From Parapedobacter indicus (GTDB lineage: Bacteria > Bacteroidota > Bacteroidia > Sphingobacteriales > Sphingobacteriaceae), in the NCBI RefSeq assembly GCF_900113765.1, contig NZ_FOQO01000001.1, forward strand, positions 558,001-622,000: a stretch of DNA of 64,000 bases, given 5' to 3'. Within the stretch, counting starts at the first letter, position 1. Each line of letters starts with the position of its first letter. Positions 52,297-61,813 of this stretch are shown piece by piece. The notes beneath the pieces were generated by a model, which made no database searches, was not told where the DNA came from, and worked only from the letters and a program-made list of their open reading frames with translations. A program made the position numbers and the translations under genes.

Positions 52297-53631
52297 TTAA
52301 TTGTCAATGTCTACAGTTCCCAATGCGCGCTGTACATCCAGCTTGCCAGCTAAGACAGCAAACAGGGCGTTGAGGTAACTGATCTGTGTGGTGCGCAGAT
52401 CGGTTTCGGCGGTCATCAGATCCAGGTATGTTTTGATACCTTCATCGTATTGAAGTTTGATGGTGTTATACACATCCTCCGAAAGGGCTACGTTTTCACG
52501 TGCAACCCGCCAGTCGTTTAAGTTGGCCTGGTAGGTGGCAAGTGCCATCTCATATTGGGTATTGATCTGGTTTTTCAGGTTCACCATATCCCAGTCGATG
52601 CGTGTTTCCTGAAGCTTGGATCTCCGGATTTCGTGGATGCGCTTCCCGCCTTGGAAAATGGGTATGTTCAACGTAAGACCGAACACGGAGCGGGGAAAGT
52701 TGCCATCGAACATTTCCGGAAACCGATTGCCCCTGAAATCCCAGGCATAATTGTAAAACGCCGATAAGCTGGGTAAAAACGTCCATTTATTGTATTGCGT
52801 ATTCAGCTGCTGGAGTTGTTTCACTGTCTGCAACTGCCTGAATTCAACCCGCTCGTTATAATCGACGGTCAACGTCGTGTCCAACAAGATTTCACTTTCC
52901 ATGGCTGCACCGTCAAACGACAGGTCCATCGGCTGGTCGGCGGATAGGCCGATCAGCTCTTTCAGGAATGCATATTTATAGGTGAGCAATTCGCTAACGC
53001 GCTTTTGCTCGGCGAGGGTATTGCTCAGCGTAATCTGCGCACGTTTGAAGTCTGTTTTGTCAACGATACCGGTCTCATACCGCGCCTTCGCATCGTTGAG
53101 CTGCCGTTGGATACGTTGGATGTTTTCTTGGATGATGTTGAGCTGCTCTTCACTGGTAAGGATGTCGTAATAGGCCTTGCTGACTTCGACAACCGTGTTG
53201 ATGCGGCTGTTTTCTGTATTGAGTGTGTTTTGCTGCCGGATAAAACGTGCGGCCTTGGACGCTTGTATCAACCCCGGATTGAGTAGCTGCTGATCTGCCT
53301 GGAATACGGCGGCGCTTACGTGCTTTTGACCTAGCTGAATAACATTGCCCCCGATCACGTTTGTCGGTATCTTTACATTATAATTGTACGTACCCGTAGC
53401 ATTTATCTGGGGAAACCAGCCCGAAAGGGCAGAAGCGATTTCTTCTTCACCGATTTCCTCGTCAATCAGGGCTTGGTGTACGGACGGACGGTTTTCCAGG
53501 GCATAGCTGATAACATCTTGCAGGGTTGCCTTTGCAGGCAATGACGGTTGGTTCTCCTGTCCGAAAGCAAACGAGAGGACAAGGGAGAAAGTAATTGAAA
53601 GGGCTAGTTTATTTCGCAATTTTCTATACAT
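52297..53631 (-). CDS. TolC-family outer-membrane efflux channel
   Basis: This 444-residue protein has a signal peptide ending near residue 24 (SFAFGQ) and two repeated OEP domains with long heptad-like helices (LNIIQENIQRIQRQLNDAKARYETGIVDKTDFKRAQITLSNTLAEQ; LQYDEGIKTYLDLMTAETDLRTTQISYLNALF). It forms the trimeric outer-membrane tunnel of the tripartite pump. Its start overlaps the tetR stop by 8 bases, so the regulator and pump are co-transcribed. Confidence 0.94.
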   Translation of the reverse strand: MYRKLRNKLALSITFSLVLSFAFGQENQPSLPAKATLQDVISYALENRPSVHQALIDEEIGEEEIASALSGWFPQINATGTYNYNVKIPTNVIGGNVIQLGQKHVSAAVFQADQQLLNPGLIQASKAARFIRQQNTLNTENSRINTVVEVSKAYYDILTSEEQLNIIQENIQRIQRQLNDAKARYETGIVDKTDFKRAQITLSNTLAEQKRVSELLTYKYAFLKELIGLSADQPMDLSFDGAAMESEILLDTTLTVDYNERVEFRQLQTVKQLQQLNTQYNKWTFLPSLSAFYNYAWDFRGNRFPEMFDGNFPRSVFGLTLNIPIFQGGKRIHEIRRSKLQETRIDWDMVNLKNQINTQYEMALATYQANLNDWRVARENVALSEDVYNTIKLQYDEGIKTYLDLMTAETDLRTTQISYLNALFAVLAGKLDVQRALGTVDIDN

Positions 53632-54256
53632 GTTGTTCTGTCTGAAAAGATTCTTTTTTTATGCCATCCCAAATGATCGTTACCATTTCGTTCATAGACG
53701 ATTCATCGAACGAGTAATGACCGTTGGTGTGCCGTTTGGCGGTAGCGGTTACCGTTCCAATGAACGCAGCGCTCAGAATGTTGATGTCCAAGGGCTTGAT
53801 GTGCTCTTCATCGATACCCAACTGCAGGAAATTAGACATTTCATTTTGCATTTGCACGCCACAGTTCCGTTCATGGACCGCTTCGGCGTACGGCGACGAG
53901 AAAAACTGTTCCATGAAACTGAGTACTTCGGGATATTCGATGTAAAAATTCACCAGGTTAATCCAGATGGCCACGAAGCGCTCCGGATATGGAAAGGATT
54001 GTTCCGCCGTTTTGAACATCGCATTCCCGATACGGTGCTTGCAATGCTTGAATAGCTCGATAATCAGCTCATCTTTCGATGAAAAATAGTGATAAATGGT
54101 TCCGGTTGCTACGCCTGCATCCTGTGCAATCTGGCTCATCGGGCTTCCATGGAAACCCTGCTTCATCACCAGTCGTAGTGTGCTTTCGAAAATAGCACCT
54201 TTTTTCTCTGCGGTATGTTCCAATTGAACGTTCATTCGGTCGGCAAAGGAACGCAT
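53624..54256 (-). CDS. TetR-family transcriptional regulator
   Basis: This 210-residue protein has an N-terminal helix-turn-helix (GAIFESTLRLVMKQGFHGSPMSQIAQDAGVATGTIYHYFSSKDELI at about 20-65) and a variable ligand-binding C-terminal domain. It is the first gene of the tetR-tolC-mfp-rnd operon and overlaps tolC by 8 bases, so it probably represses its own operon until an exported compound is bound. ATG 54235 is an alternative start. No clear palindromic operator was identified upstream. Confidence 0.92.
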   Translation of the reverse strand: MRSFADRMNVQLEHTAEKKGAIFESTLRLVMKQGFHGSPMSQIAQDAGVATGTIYHYFSSKDELIIELFKHCKHRIGNAMFKTAEQSFPYPERFVAIWINLVNFYIEYPEVLSFMEQFFSSPYAEAVHERNCGVQMQNEMSNFLQLGIDEEHIKPLDINILSAAFIGTVTATAKRHTNGHYSFDESSMNEMVTIIWDGIKKESFQTEQHV

Positions 54257-54345
54257 TATTCGCGAAAAATCGATGGCGATATGGTTTGTTAACGGAAATT
54301 TGACATTGAAGTCTGGCTGTTGGATTAAAAGGTTTCATCCTGACG

Positions 54346-54428
54346 ATTCCGCAAAGTCGCGGTTTCGCAAAGTCGCAGTTTTGCAATTCAGCACCTTAGC
54401 AATTCCGCAACTCAGCAACTCTGCAAGA
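54346..54428. repeat. CGCAAAGTCGC / TTAGCAATTC interspersed repeat
   Basis: This 83-base tract upstream of the DEAD-box gene is built of related words (TTCCGCAAAGTCGC, TTTCGCAAAGTCGC, CTTAGCAATTCCGCAA, CTCAGCAACTCTGC). It is the same family as 14321-14360. It fills most of the tetR-helicase gap. Confidence 0.65.
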
Positions 54429-54502
54429 AAATCCTCGAAAATTGTGTACTTTTGCACCATCATTGGTACAAACATTGGTATAAATAAATTAATTTACATA
54501 CG

Positions 54503-55903
54503 TTGATATTTACCGATTTTAATTTTGACAGCAACCTTTTTGAAGGTCTGAATAGCATGGGTTTCAAAACGCCCACCCCCATACAAGCAGAAACGATTCC
54601 GATTATCCAAGAACAGCACGATCTGATCGCCTGCGCACAGACAGGTACGGGAAAAACTGCATCCTATCTGCTTCCGGTAATGGATGCGATATGCCGCATC
54701 GATCAGCGTCCGCCGATCAGCGCGTTGATACTGGCACCCACGCGTGAGCTGGCGATGCAGATCGACCAGCAGGTCGAAGGCCTCGCGTACTTCACCGGCA
54801 TTACGTCTATCGCCATTTATGGCGGGGGCGACGGGATTGGCTACGAACAGCAGCGGAGGGCGCTTCGCGAAGGGGTGGATATCGTAATCGCTACACCCGG
54901 AAGGCTCATTGCGCATATCAGTTCGGGTATCGTCCGGTTGGATGAGATCAAATTCCTGGTGCTTGATGAGGCCGACCGCATGCTGGACATGGGATTCAAA
55001 GATGACATCAACCGGATTGTACGTCAGCTGCCCACCGAGCGGCAGACCATGCTCTTTTCGGCAACCATGCCGCCTAAAATCAGGACATTTGCCAAAACGC
55101 TGTTGAAACAACCCAAGCAAGTAAACATCGCAATTTCCAAGCCTGCAGAAGGTATTCTTCAGCAGCAATATCGGGTAGGTGACGGACAGAAAACGCCGTT
55201 GCTGAAACAAATTCTTCAAAGTGGGAATTACCGGAGCGTGATCGTGTTTTCGTCTACCAAAGAAAAGGTGAAAAGTTTGGGCAGGGAGCTGACCCGACTG
55301 GGGCTGACTGTGCAGCCTTTTCACTCCGACCTAGCGCAGGAAGAGCGGGAACAAATACTTCTCCGGTTCAAAAACAAGCAACTTCCGATATTGATCGGAA
55401 CTGATGTGCTGTCCCGGGGGATTGACGTGGAAGGCATCGATCTGGTGGTGAATTACGATGTACCACCCGATCCCGAAGATTATATACACCGTGTAGGCCG
55501 TACCGCTCGTGCGGAACGGACGGGTACCGCTATCACTTTTGTTAACCATCGCGATCAGCGCCGCTTCCTTGCCATAGAACGGTTAATGGACAGAAAGGTA
55601 GAAGAGACAGCCTTACCGGAAGGGATCGAAAGCGATGCTGGCATTCCGGATCAGGCACAGCCGAAACGCGGGAGTCGTCATCCGAGGAAAAATCGGAAAT
55701 CCGGCAGTAAATCCGGTCGTAAGTCGACCCACGCCGATCAGCCGAAAGGGGAAAGCACCGATGGTAATGCGCCTGCAATAGCTGATGCAGCAACCGAGGG
55801 AGCGCCCAAGAAAAAGAAAAAGCGGCGCTTTAAGAAACAAAATAAAGATCAAGCACCCAACACTCCCGAAACGACGGGTGGGCCGGCCAGCCAAGCATCT
55901 TAA
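54503..55903 (+). CDS. DEAD-box RNA helicase (RhlE-like)
   Basis: This 466-residue helicase has the Q motif FKTPTPIQAE, motif I AQTGTGKT, Ia PTRELA, II DEAD (VLDEADRMLDMGF), III SAT, and the C-terminal HRVGRTAR motif VI. A Lys/Arg/Gly/Pro-rich low-complexity tail from about residue 375 likely binds RNA. The start must be TTG 54503: an in-frame stop lies 18 bases upstream and the next ATG falls within the Q-motif region. TACTTTTG at 54447-54454 is a good -7 box. It unwinds structured RNA in ribosome assembly or RNA decay. Confidence 0.94.
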   Translation: MIFTDFNFDSNLFEGLNSMGFKTPTPIQAETIPIIQEQHDLIACAQTGTGKTASYLLPVMDAICRIDQRPPISALILAPTRELAMQIDQQVEGLAYFTGITSIAIYGGGDGIGYEQQRRALREGVDIVIATPGRLIAHISSGIVRLDEIKFLVLDEADRMLDMGFKDDINRIVRQLPTERQTMLFSATMPPKIRTFAKTLLKQPKQVNIAISKPAEGILQQQYRVGDGQKTPLLKQILQSGNYRSVIVFSSTKEKVKSLGRELTRLGLTVQPFHSDLAQEEREQILLRFKNKQLPILIGTDVLSRGIDVEGIDLVVNYDVPPDPEDYIHRVGRTARAERTGTAITFVNHRDQRRFLAIERLMDRKVEETALPEGIESDAGIPDQAQPKRGSRHPRKNRKSGSKSGRKSTHADQPKGESTDGNAPAIADAATEGAPKKKKKRRFKKQNKDQAPNTPETTGGPASQAS

Positions 55904-56095
55904 TTAATTGCCGGCAATTGCTGAGTTTCGGTACTCATCTCCCGGAAAAATTCAAAGAGACGCTTCCCCGGGAATGTCTTGCAGGAGTTATTGAAAGCGA
56001 TCGCTGATAATCTTATTGTTAAAATTTTGTAATTAATGTTAGAAAGTTGGCGATTTTCTGAATTCTGTCACTAATTTTGCGGCAATTTTAATAGA

Positions 56096-57613
56096 ATGGG
56101 TAAAAGAATAAAAAAAACCGCCGATGAGGTGGATGTCATTCTTATCGGCGCGGGCATCATGAGTGCCACCCTCGGCACCTTAATTAACGAATTGCACCCC
56201 CGTGCAAGTATTGAAATCTTTGAGCGATTGGATGAGGTAGCTGCCGAAAGTTCCGATGCGTGGAACAATGCCGGGACGGGGCATTCGGCCCTTTGCGAAC
56301 TCAATTACACACCTCAACGCCCCGATGGGTCCGTCGATATCACCAAGGCCATCAAGATTGCGGAGTCATTTGAGCAATCGAAGGAATTTTGGTCGTACCT
56401 TGTTGCCAATGGCTTGGTAGACCGCCCGGAAAGCTTTATCCGTAGCATTCCGCATATGAGCTTTGTGTTTGGTAAGGAAAATGTCGCCTTTCTTAAAAGA
56501 CGGTTCGAGACGATGAAAGAGCACCATCTCTTTCAGGGAATGGACTATACAGAAGACCATGCGCTGCTAAAGGAATGGATTCCATTGATGATGGAGGGAC
56601 GAACCAAAAAAGAATTGCTGGCAGCGACGAAGATCGACATCGGTACCGATGTCAATTTCGGCGCATTGACGCGAGCCCTGTTTCGTCACCTGATGGAAAA
56701 GGAAGGTGTGAAACTCCGGCTGGCACATGAAGTACGTGATATCGAACGGGCAGCTGACGGGCGCTGGGAGGTAACGGTGAAAAACCTGACTACCGATCGG
56801 AAGCGTACGGTAACCGCCAAGTTTGTGTTTATCGGCGCAGGAGGTGGGTCGCTACTGCTGCTGGAGAAGTCGGGTATACCGGAAGCGAAAGGTTTCGGTG
56901 GGTTTCCCGTAAGCGGGCAGTGGCTGAAGTGCACTAATCCCAGTGTCATCGCGCAGCACCATGCAAAGGTATACGGAAAAGCGGCGGTAGGGTCACCCCC
57001 CATGTCGGTGCCCCACTTGGATACGCGTGTCATCGACGGCAAATTGGCCCTTTTATTCGGGCCTTACGCGGGCTTCTCTACCAAATTTCTCAAAAATGGC
57101 TCGTGGCTTGATTTACCGGCATCCATTAAGCTTAACAACATCCGCCCGATGCTGGCAGCCGGTATGGATAATATTCCGTTGACTAAATATTTGATTAATC
57201 AGGTGCGTCAAAGCCCAGAGGACCGGCTGGAAGCATTGAGGGAATACGTGCCCACCGCACGTATGGAAGATTGGGAACTCGAAATTGCCGGACAACGTGT
57301 ACAGGTGATCAAAAAAGATGAGAAACATGGCGGTATCCTGGAATTCGGTACCGAGGTCGTAAGCAGTGCGGATGGTTCCATCGCCGCGTTGCTGGGTGCT
57401 TCGCCCGGCGCATCTACGTCTGTTTCTATTATGGTCGACCTGCTCGCACGATGCTTTCCGGAACGAGCCAAAACCGCTCAGTATCTGAGTAAATTACAGG
57501 AAATGATCCCTTCCTTCGGTCAATCCATTGCCAATAACGAACAGCTGTGCCGGGAAACTCGCGAGCGTTCGACAGCGATCCTGAAACTCGAACCCACCCT
57601 CGAATCCGTTTAA
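56096..57613 (+). CDS. mqo: Malate:quinone oxidoreductase
   Basis: This 505-residue FAD enzyme oxidises malate to oxaloacetate and reduces quinone at the inner membrane. The N-terminal FAD motif [21 protein letters not shown] and the family blocks [46 protein letters not shown] and [11 protein letters not shown] are all present. Length is normal. TAATTTTG at 56072-56079 lies 16 bases before the ATG as a likely -7 box. Its stop overlaps the pnuC ATG by one base. Confidence 0.96.
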   Translation: MGKRIKKTADEVDVILIGAGIMSATLGTLINELHPRASIEIFERLDEVAAESSDAWNNAGTGHSALCELNYTPQRPDGSVDITKAIKIAESFEQSKEFWSYLVANGLVDRPESFIRSIPHMSFVFGKENVAFLKRRFETMKEHHLFQGMDYTEDHALLKEWIPLMMEGRTKKELLAATKIDIGTDVNFGALTRALFRHLMEKEGVKLRLAHEVRDIERAADGRWEVTVKNLTTDRKRTVTAKFVFIGAGGGSLLLLEKSGIPEAKGFGGFPVSGQWLKCTNPSVIAQHHAKVYGKAAVGSPPMSVPHLDTRVIDGKLALLFGPYAGFSTKFLKNGSWLDLPASIKLNNIRPMLAAGMDNIPLTKYLINQVRQSPEDRLEALREYVPTARMEDWELEIAGQRVQVIKKDEKHGGILEFGTEVVSSADGSIAALLGASPGASTSVSIMVDLLARCFPERAKTAQYLSKLQEMIPSFGQSIANNEQLCRETRERSTAILKLEPTLESV

Positions 57614-58212
57614 TGGTAGGGGCGGTGCTTACGACCGACTGGTTCTTTCTTCTCCAGCTCATTGGAGTCATTTGTGGCGTTGTGCAGGTATTGCTAGCGA
57701 AAGCCAACAAAGTAATGCTGTATCCGTTCGGGATTGCCAGTATTTTGATTACGCTTTATGTGCTGTACGAGGCGGGGCTGTATGCCGAAATTCTATTGAA
57801 CCTGTATTACCTGACGATGAGTATCTACGGATGGGCTTATTGGGTAACACGCAAAGACGAGCCACCGGTGAAGGCGGATTACTCGGGTAAGAAGGAATGG
57901 ATCGTTGCAATTGGCATCGTTGCCGTTGGTTTTCCGCTATTGTACTACACATTGATTCATTTCACCGATTCAACGGTACCAGCATGGGACGCTTGGGTGA
58001 GCGCCACTGCATGGGCTGGCATGTGGCTATTGGCCAAACGCAAAATTGAAAATTGGGTATGGCTCAACATCAGCAATGCAATAGCTATTCCGTTACTCGT
58101 CTATAAAGGGCTACATTTGTATGCTTTATTGACCCTGTTTTTGTTTATCGTGGCTATTTTCGGTTATTTCGAGTGGAAACGTATCATTCGTGGAGAAAAG
58201 GCACTTACATGA
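57613..58212 (+). CDS. pnuC: PnuC-family vitamin/nucleoside transporter
   Basis: This 199-residue membrane protein has about seven helices and PnuC features: FFLLQLIGVICGVVQVLLAKANKVMLYPFGI at the start, then NLYYLTMSIYGWAYW with the aromatic substrate-site residues, and a final WKRIIRGEKA. PnuC proteins import nicotinamide riboside; relatives PnuT and PnuX carry thiamin or riboflavin. No thiamin or other riboswitch is seen upstream. The ATG overlaps the mqo stop by one base, and the next gene overlaps by four. Confidence 0.9.
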   Translation: MVGAVLTTDWFFLLQLIGVICGVVQVLLAKANKVMLYPFGIASILITLYVLYEAGLYAEILLNLYYLTMSIYGWAYWVTRKDEPPVKADYSGKKEWIVAIGIVAVGFPLLYYTLIHFTDSTVPAWDAWVSATAWAGMWLLAKRKIENWVWLNISNAIAIPLLVYKGLHLYALLTLFLFIVAIFGYFEWKRIIRGEKALT

Positions 58213-59240
58213 TCGCTGAAGAACTTGTACATCAACTGCGTAATCTGTCAGACCGCGCCGAGGTCGATGGCCGGCTTATACCGGAGCAATTGGATATCAT
58301 TTACAACCAGCGTTGGTTTAAGCTCTTTGTACCGCGGTGTTATGGTGGACTGGAATTGACGGCGCCTGAAGGGATACGGCTGGAAGAGGAACTGGCGTGG
58401 ATAGACGGCAGCTTGGGATGGACGGTGACCCTCTGTGCCGGAGCTAACCTGTTTGTGGGGTACATGCAACAGCCCACTGCACAAGCGCTGTTTGCCGACC
58501 GAACCGTTTGTCTCGGGGGAAGTGGCCATGCGTCGGGAACGGCTACGTTAGCAGACAACGGCTACCGGGTATCCGGAAAGTGGCGCTATGCAACCGGAGC
58601 GCCACATTTAACCCATTTTACAGCCAGTTGTATCGTAGAGCACGATGGCGAAACTGTATTGGATAAAGCGGGAAATCCCGTAGTTAAGTCGTTTTTCTTT
58701 TCGAAGGATGATGTGCGGATTGTGGAAGATTGGCCCGCATTCGGATTGAGAGCCACGGCCAGCCACTCCTTTGAGGTATCTGACCTTTGGGTAGACGAAA
58801 CGCATGCGTTCGTCATCGCTCCCCAATATGCCACGCTCGATCAGCTGATCTATCAATACCCTTTTTTGCAATTCGCGGAAGCGACACTCGCGGCCAATAC
58901 GTTGGGTATGGCGCGTCATTTTATCTCTTGCGCGGAGGATTTAATCAAAGACCCGATGGTTAAACTAGCCGAAAACGTGCAGGCAAAACTCTCCGATACA
59001 AGTGCGTCATTTTATCAGGCGGTTGATACATCGTGGAGTGAATTGGTGGAGAAAGGACAACCGTCTTCAGCAGTTCTCCATACGGTAAGTGACCAAAGTC
59101 GGAAGCTGGTACGCCTTTGCCATGAACTGGTGACGTTGCTGTATCCGTATACCGGGCTGGCTGCTGCAGACGCTTCCACTGAAATAAACCGCATATGGCG
59201 CGATCTGTTTACTGCCAGCCAGCACAGCCTCCTCCGTTAG
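58209..59240 (+). CDS. Acyl-CoA dehydrogenase-fold flavoprotein
   Basis: This 343-residue protein starts at ATG 58209, overlapping the pnuC stop (ATGA). It has an N-terminal helical domain (FVPRCYGGLELTAPEGIRLEEELAWIDGSLGWTV), the central beta domain binding flavin (GYRVSGKWRYATGAPHLTHFTASCIV), and a shortened C-terminal helical domain. The pattern is closer to the HpaB/DszC-type monooxygenase branch than to classic acyl-CoA dehydrogenases, which are about 380 residues with a catalytic Glu. Substrate is unknown. It is third in the mqo-pnuC run. Confidence 0.78.
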   Translation: MIAEELVHQLRNLSDRAEVDGRLIPEQLDIIYNQRWFKLFVPRCYGGLELTAPEGIRLEEELAWIDGSLGWTVTLCAGANLFVGYMQQPTAQALFADRTVCLGGSGHASGTATLADNGYRVSGKWRYATGAPHLTHFTASCIVEHDGETVLDKAGNPVVKSFFFSKDDVRIVEDWPAFGLRATASHSFEVSDLWVDETHAFVIAPQYATLDQLIYQYPFLQFAEATLAANTLGMARHFISCAEDLIKDPMVKLAENVQAKLSDTSASFYQAVDTSWSELVEKGQPSSAVLHTVSDQSRKLVRLCHELVTLLYPYTGLAAADASTEINRIWRDLFTASQHSLLR

Positions 59241-59734
59241 TCTGCCACACAGTCCACAGGCTCGTACATCACCGAAAAATCACTGGTGTCGCGTGTGACT
59301 TGCCGGCCGCTAGCTGCGTCTACCGATAAGGGTTTCTGCATGAGTTTACCGTCCCGTAATGCAAACACCACCCGCATCGTGTCCTGACTACCTTCTTGCA
59401 TAAACGTCCATACCAGATCGAGTACGCCGTCTTCGGCTTTACCCAGCACCGTGCCCCGACGCGCATCCTTTTCGGCCGGAATGATATTGTAAACCCCGCT
59501 AACCGTTTCTTTTCGGATCGCCAATTGGATATAGGACGAATCCTGTTGCTGGGTCCCCTCTGTCCGAAGAAAGCAATATTTCTGCTCCTGATCCGCTGGA
59601 AGCGGCTTTTCCGCGCGCGAGAGCGTATCACCCGTTGTGCGCTGTTCGGTTTGTGCGCTGTTTTGACAGGAAAGGAAACCGCAGGAAAGGAAACCGACTA
59701 TACAAAATAGGCCGAAATAGGAGCGTAGATTCAT
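59237..59734 (-). CDS. Lipoprotein of unknown function with duplicated lipobox
   Basis: This 165-residue protein has a signal peptide with two tandem GFLSC units (Cys18 and Cys23), produced by a short DNA duplication; either Cys could be lipidated. The mature part contains YCFLRTEGTQQQDSSYIQLAIRKETVSGVYNIIPAEKDARRGTVLG, resembling small periplasmic beta-barrel domains of Bacteroidota lipoproteins. Function is unknown. It converges on the flavoprotein gene with a 4-base overlap. Confidence 0.75.
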   Translation of the reverse strand: MNLRSYFGLFCIVGFLSCGFLSCQNSAQTEQRTTGDTLSRAEKPLPADQEQKYCFLRTEGTQQQDSSYIQLAIRKETVSGVYNIIPAEKDARRGTVLGKAEDGVLDLVWTFMQEGSQDTMRVVFALRDGKLMQKPLSVDAASGRQVTRDTSDFSVMYEPVDCVAD

Positions 59735-59878
59735 TGTTCAATGTTGCTGTTCCGTCTAGTAACAACTGACGCTGCACATTGTTTGCAGGCAATCATCCAA
59801 AGATGCGAGATTTGTGTGGTGAACCTGTATATTTGTGATCGAGGGTACATAAGGTTCCCTTTGCTAACTGAAATTTAG

Positions 59879-60682
59879 ATGATCGCTTTTGCTAATGCCA
59901 AAATCAATATCGGCTTGCAGGTGCTCAGCCGCAGAGAGGATGGATACCATCAGCTCGAAACGGTCTTTTATCCACTGAAGATGTATGATGTGCTAGAGGT
60001 CGTCGAAGCCACCGATACACGCTTTATCCCTTCTGGGATACCGATTCCCGGGGATGCGAAAGACAACCTATGCCTGCGCGCTTACCGGTTGCTTGCAGAA
60101 GCCTACGATTTGCCTCCAGTGTGCATTTACCTCCATAAAACCATCCCCATCGGTGCAGGATTGGGAGGAGGCTCGGCAGATGCCGCGTTTCTCCTAACGT
60201 TGCTGAATGACAAGTTCGAACTGGGACTCGCCGAGTCCCAGTTGCTCGGCTATGCGCGCCGGTTGGGAGCTGACTGTGCTTTCTTTATCCGTAACACGCC
60301 GGTATTGGCCACAGGAATCGGAGATGTCTTTGAGGACATCGAGGTAGATCTATCGGGCTATCACGTGGTAGTGGTAAAACCCCCGGTGCATGTTTCAACA
60401 GCGGAGGCCTATCGGGCGGTTACGCCAGATCCGGCCAGCCGCCAGTTGAAATCGGCCATCAGCCATCCCGTGGCCACGTGGCGCGATGCGATCGTTAACG
60501 ATTTCGAAGCAGGTATTTTTGCGGTACATCCTGTAATTGCAACCATTAAAGAGAATTTATACCAAAGCGGGGCACTGTTTGCCTCCATGAGTGGCAGTGG
60601 TTCGGCGGTGTATGGATTGTTTAACAAATCCGTTCAACTGACTGAATTAGAGGTTGATAATAAAGTGTTTTATATCGAATAA
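59879..60682 (+). CDS. ispE: 4-(cytidine 5'-diphospho)-2-C-methyl-D-erythritol kinase
   Basis: This 267-residue GHMP kinase begins MIAFANAKINIGLQVLSRREDGYHQLETVFYP and has the ATP motif PIGAGLGGGSADAAFLLTLL (about 94-113) and the C-terminal GALFASMSGSGSAVYGLF. It carries out the ATP-dependent step of the MEP isoprenoid pathway. Length is normal. TATATTTG at 59828-59835 is a likely -7 box. The YdeI-like gene follows after 14 bases. Confidence 0.96.
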   Translation: MIAFANAKINIGLQVLSRREDGYHQLETVFYPLKMYDVLEVVEATDTRFIPSGIPIPGDAKDNLCLRAYRLLAEAYDLPPVCIYLHKTIPIGAGLGGGSADAAFLLTLLNDKFELGLAESQLLGYARRLGADCAFFIRNTPVLATGIGDVFEDIEVDLSGYHVVVVKPPVHVSTAEAYRAVTPDPASRQLKSAISHPVATWRDAIVNDFEAGIFAVHPVIATIKENLYQSGALFASMSGSGSAVYGLFNKSVQLTELEVDNKVFYIE

Positions 60683-60696
60683 CGAAGGGTGTTAGT

Positions 60697-61227
60697 ATGG
60701 TGGAATTTCGGGCACTTATAGAACGATCTGGACATCAACAAGGTCCGGCGATGACGGGGTGGGCTTATATCGATGTGCCGCAAACCATTTCCGAGCAATT
60801 GAAGCCCGGTTGCCGACAGGTCTATCGGGTGCGGGGGGAGATTGATGGACAGTCTTTTTCTGGACTGGCCCTTATGCCCAAAGGGGAAGGTGTTTTTATC
60901 CTGGCCATCAACGGCACCATGCGAAAGATGCTGAAAAAGGGCGTAGGGGATTTTCTCTCCCTCCGGTTGGAGGAAGACCGGGAATTTGTAATCGAGATAC
61001 CCGAAGATCTGGAAATATGCTTGTCGGACGATGAAGGGAATTTGATGGAGCGATTTAAGGCATTGCCCAAATCGCATCGTAATTATTTCCTTAATCACAT
61101 CAATGGCGCTAAAACAGAACCTACCCGCGCCAAGCGCATCGCTATGACGGTGGAAGCCATGGCAATGGGGCTCGATTTTGGTGCGATGATCCGGCTCGAT
61201 AAAGCAAGGAGGCAACGTGGCGAATAA
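60697..61227 (+). CDS. DUF1905 / YdeI (OmpD-associated) family protein
   Basis: This 176-residue protein has an N-terminal DUF1905 beta-barrel (about 1-85: MTGWAYIDVPQTISEQL, FSGLALMPKGEGVFILAINGTMRK) and a C-terminal YdeI-like helical part (LPKSHRNYFLNHINGAKTEPTRAKRIAMTVEAMAMG), with the conserved SHRNYFLNHI-type motif. Proteins of this family have been linked to peptide or bacteriocin tolerance, but the role is not established. It is probably co-transcribed with ispE and overlaps the next gene by 11 bases. Confidence 0.85.
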   Translation: MVEFRALIERSGHQQGPAMTGWAYIDVPQTISEQLKPGCRQVYRVRGEIDGQSFSGLALMPKGEGVFILAINGTMRKMLKKGVGDFLSLRLEEDREFVIEIPEDLEICLSDDEGNLMERFKALPKSHRNYFLNHINGAKTEPTRAKRIAMTVEAMAMGLDFGAMIRLDKARRQRGE

Positions 61228-61774
61228 ACTGGGAAACATCATCTTAATGGCAATGGTATCAGCCAGTGTGGCTGTAGCATGTGCACAGGAGCATGATGCA
61301 AAATCGAATCGTATGGAAACATTGGAAATCGGGGATCAAGTGCCCCATTTTGTCCTAAAGGACCAGAATGGCCACGAAGTAGCTATTGCAGATTACATCG
61401 GTAAGGAAAAACTGGTCATCTATTTTTATCCGAAAGATGAAAGTCCGGGTTGTACCAAAGAAGCTTGTGCGTTCCGCGATAGTTTTGCCGACTATACCGA
61501 TGCCGGCGCCAAGGTCATCGGTATCAATTCAGGAAGTGCCGAAAGCCACAAGGCATTTGCGGAAAAACACCGGCTCCCCTTTACATTACTCAGTGATCCC
61601 GGTAACCGGGTGCTGAAGCAGTTCGGTGTGAAGAATGTACTTTTTCTTACCGGGCGTGAAACGTTTGTAGTGGGACTTGACGGAAAAATTGCTTTTAACT
61701 ACCGGGCATTGATGAATGCGGCAGAACATAATGATAAAGTGTTGGATTTCTTGAATAAAGGTAACGTCAGATAA
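61217..61774 (+). CDS. bcp: Peroxiredoxin (Bcp/PrxQ type), probably exported lipoprotein
   Basis: This 185-residue protein has peroxidatic Cys79 and resolving Cys84 (SPGCTKEACAFRD), the atypical 2-Cys PrxQ arrangement reducing hydroperoxides. Ordinary Bcp is about 150 residues. Here, a GTG start at 61217 with AAGGAGG at 61206-61212 adds an N-terminal hydrophobic segment ending in AVAC (Cys22), so the enzyme is predicted to be exported and lipid-anchored. A cytosolic start at ATG 61313 (METLEIGD) cannot be excluded. It overlaps the YdeI-like gene by 11 bases. Confidence 0.9.
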   Translation: MANKLGNIILMAMVSASVAVACAQEHDAKSNRMETLEIGDQVPHFVLKDQNGHEVAIADYIGKEKLVIYFYPKDESPGCTKEACAFRDSFADYTDAGAKVIGINSGSAESHKAFAEKHRLPFTLLSDPGNRVLKQFGVKNVLFLTGRETFVVGLDGKIAFNYRALMNAAEHNDKVLDFLNKGNVR

Positions 61775-61801
61775 TCTTTGTCTTAATCCGACGTCACCTT
61801 T
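61757..61801. terminator. Inverted repeat at the bcp 3' end, possible terminator
   Basis: AAAGGTAACGTC (61757-61768, inside the end of bcp) pairs with GACGTCACCTTT (61790-61801) with one mismatch, followed by TGTTTC. It lies between convergent genes; the T-tract is weak. Confidence 0.45.
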
Positions 61802-61813
61802 GTTTCAATCAGA

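Noticed and set aside
57547..57612. Upstream extension of pnuC
   Set aside because: The added residues are hydrophilic and lie within mqo; ATG 57613 overlaps the mqo stop and begins directly before the first membrane helix.
57613..58212. Thiamin riboswitch control of pnuC
   Set aside because: The gene overlaps mqo and no leader exists for a riboswitch.
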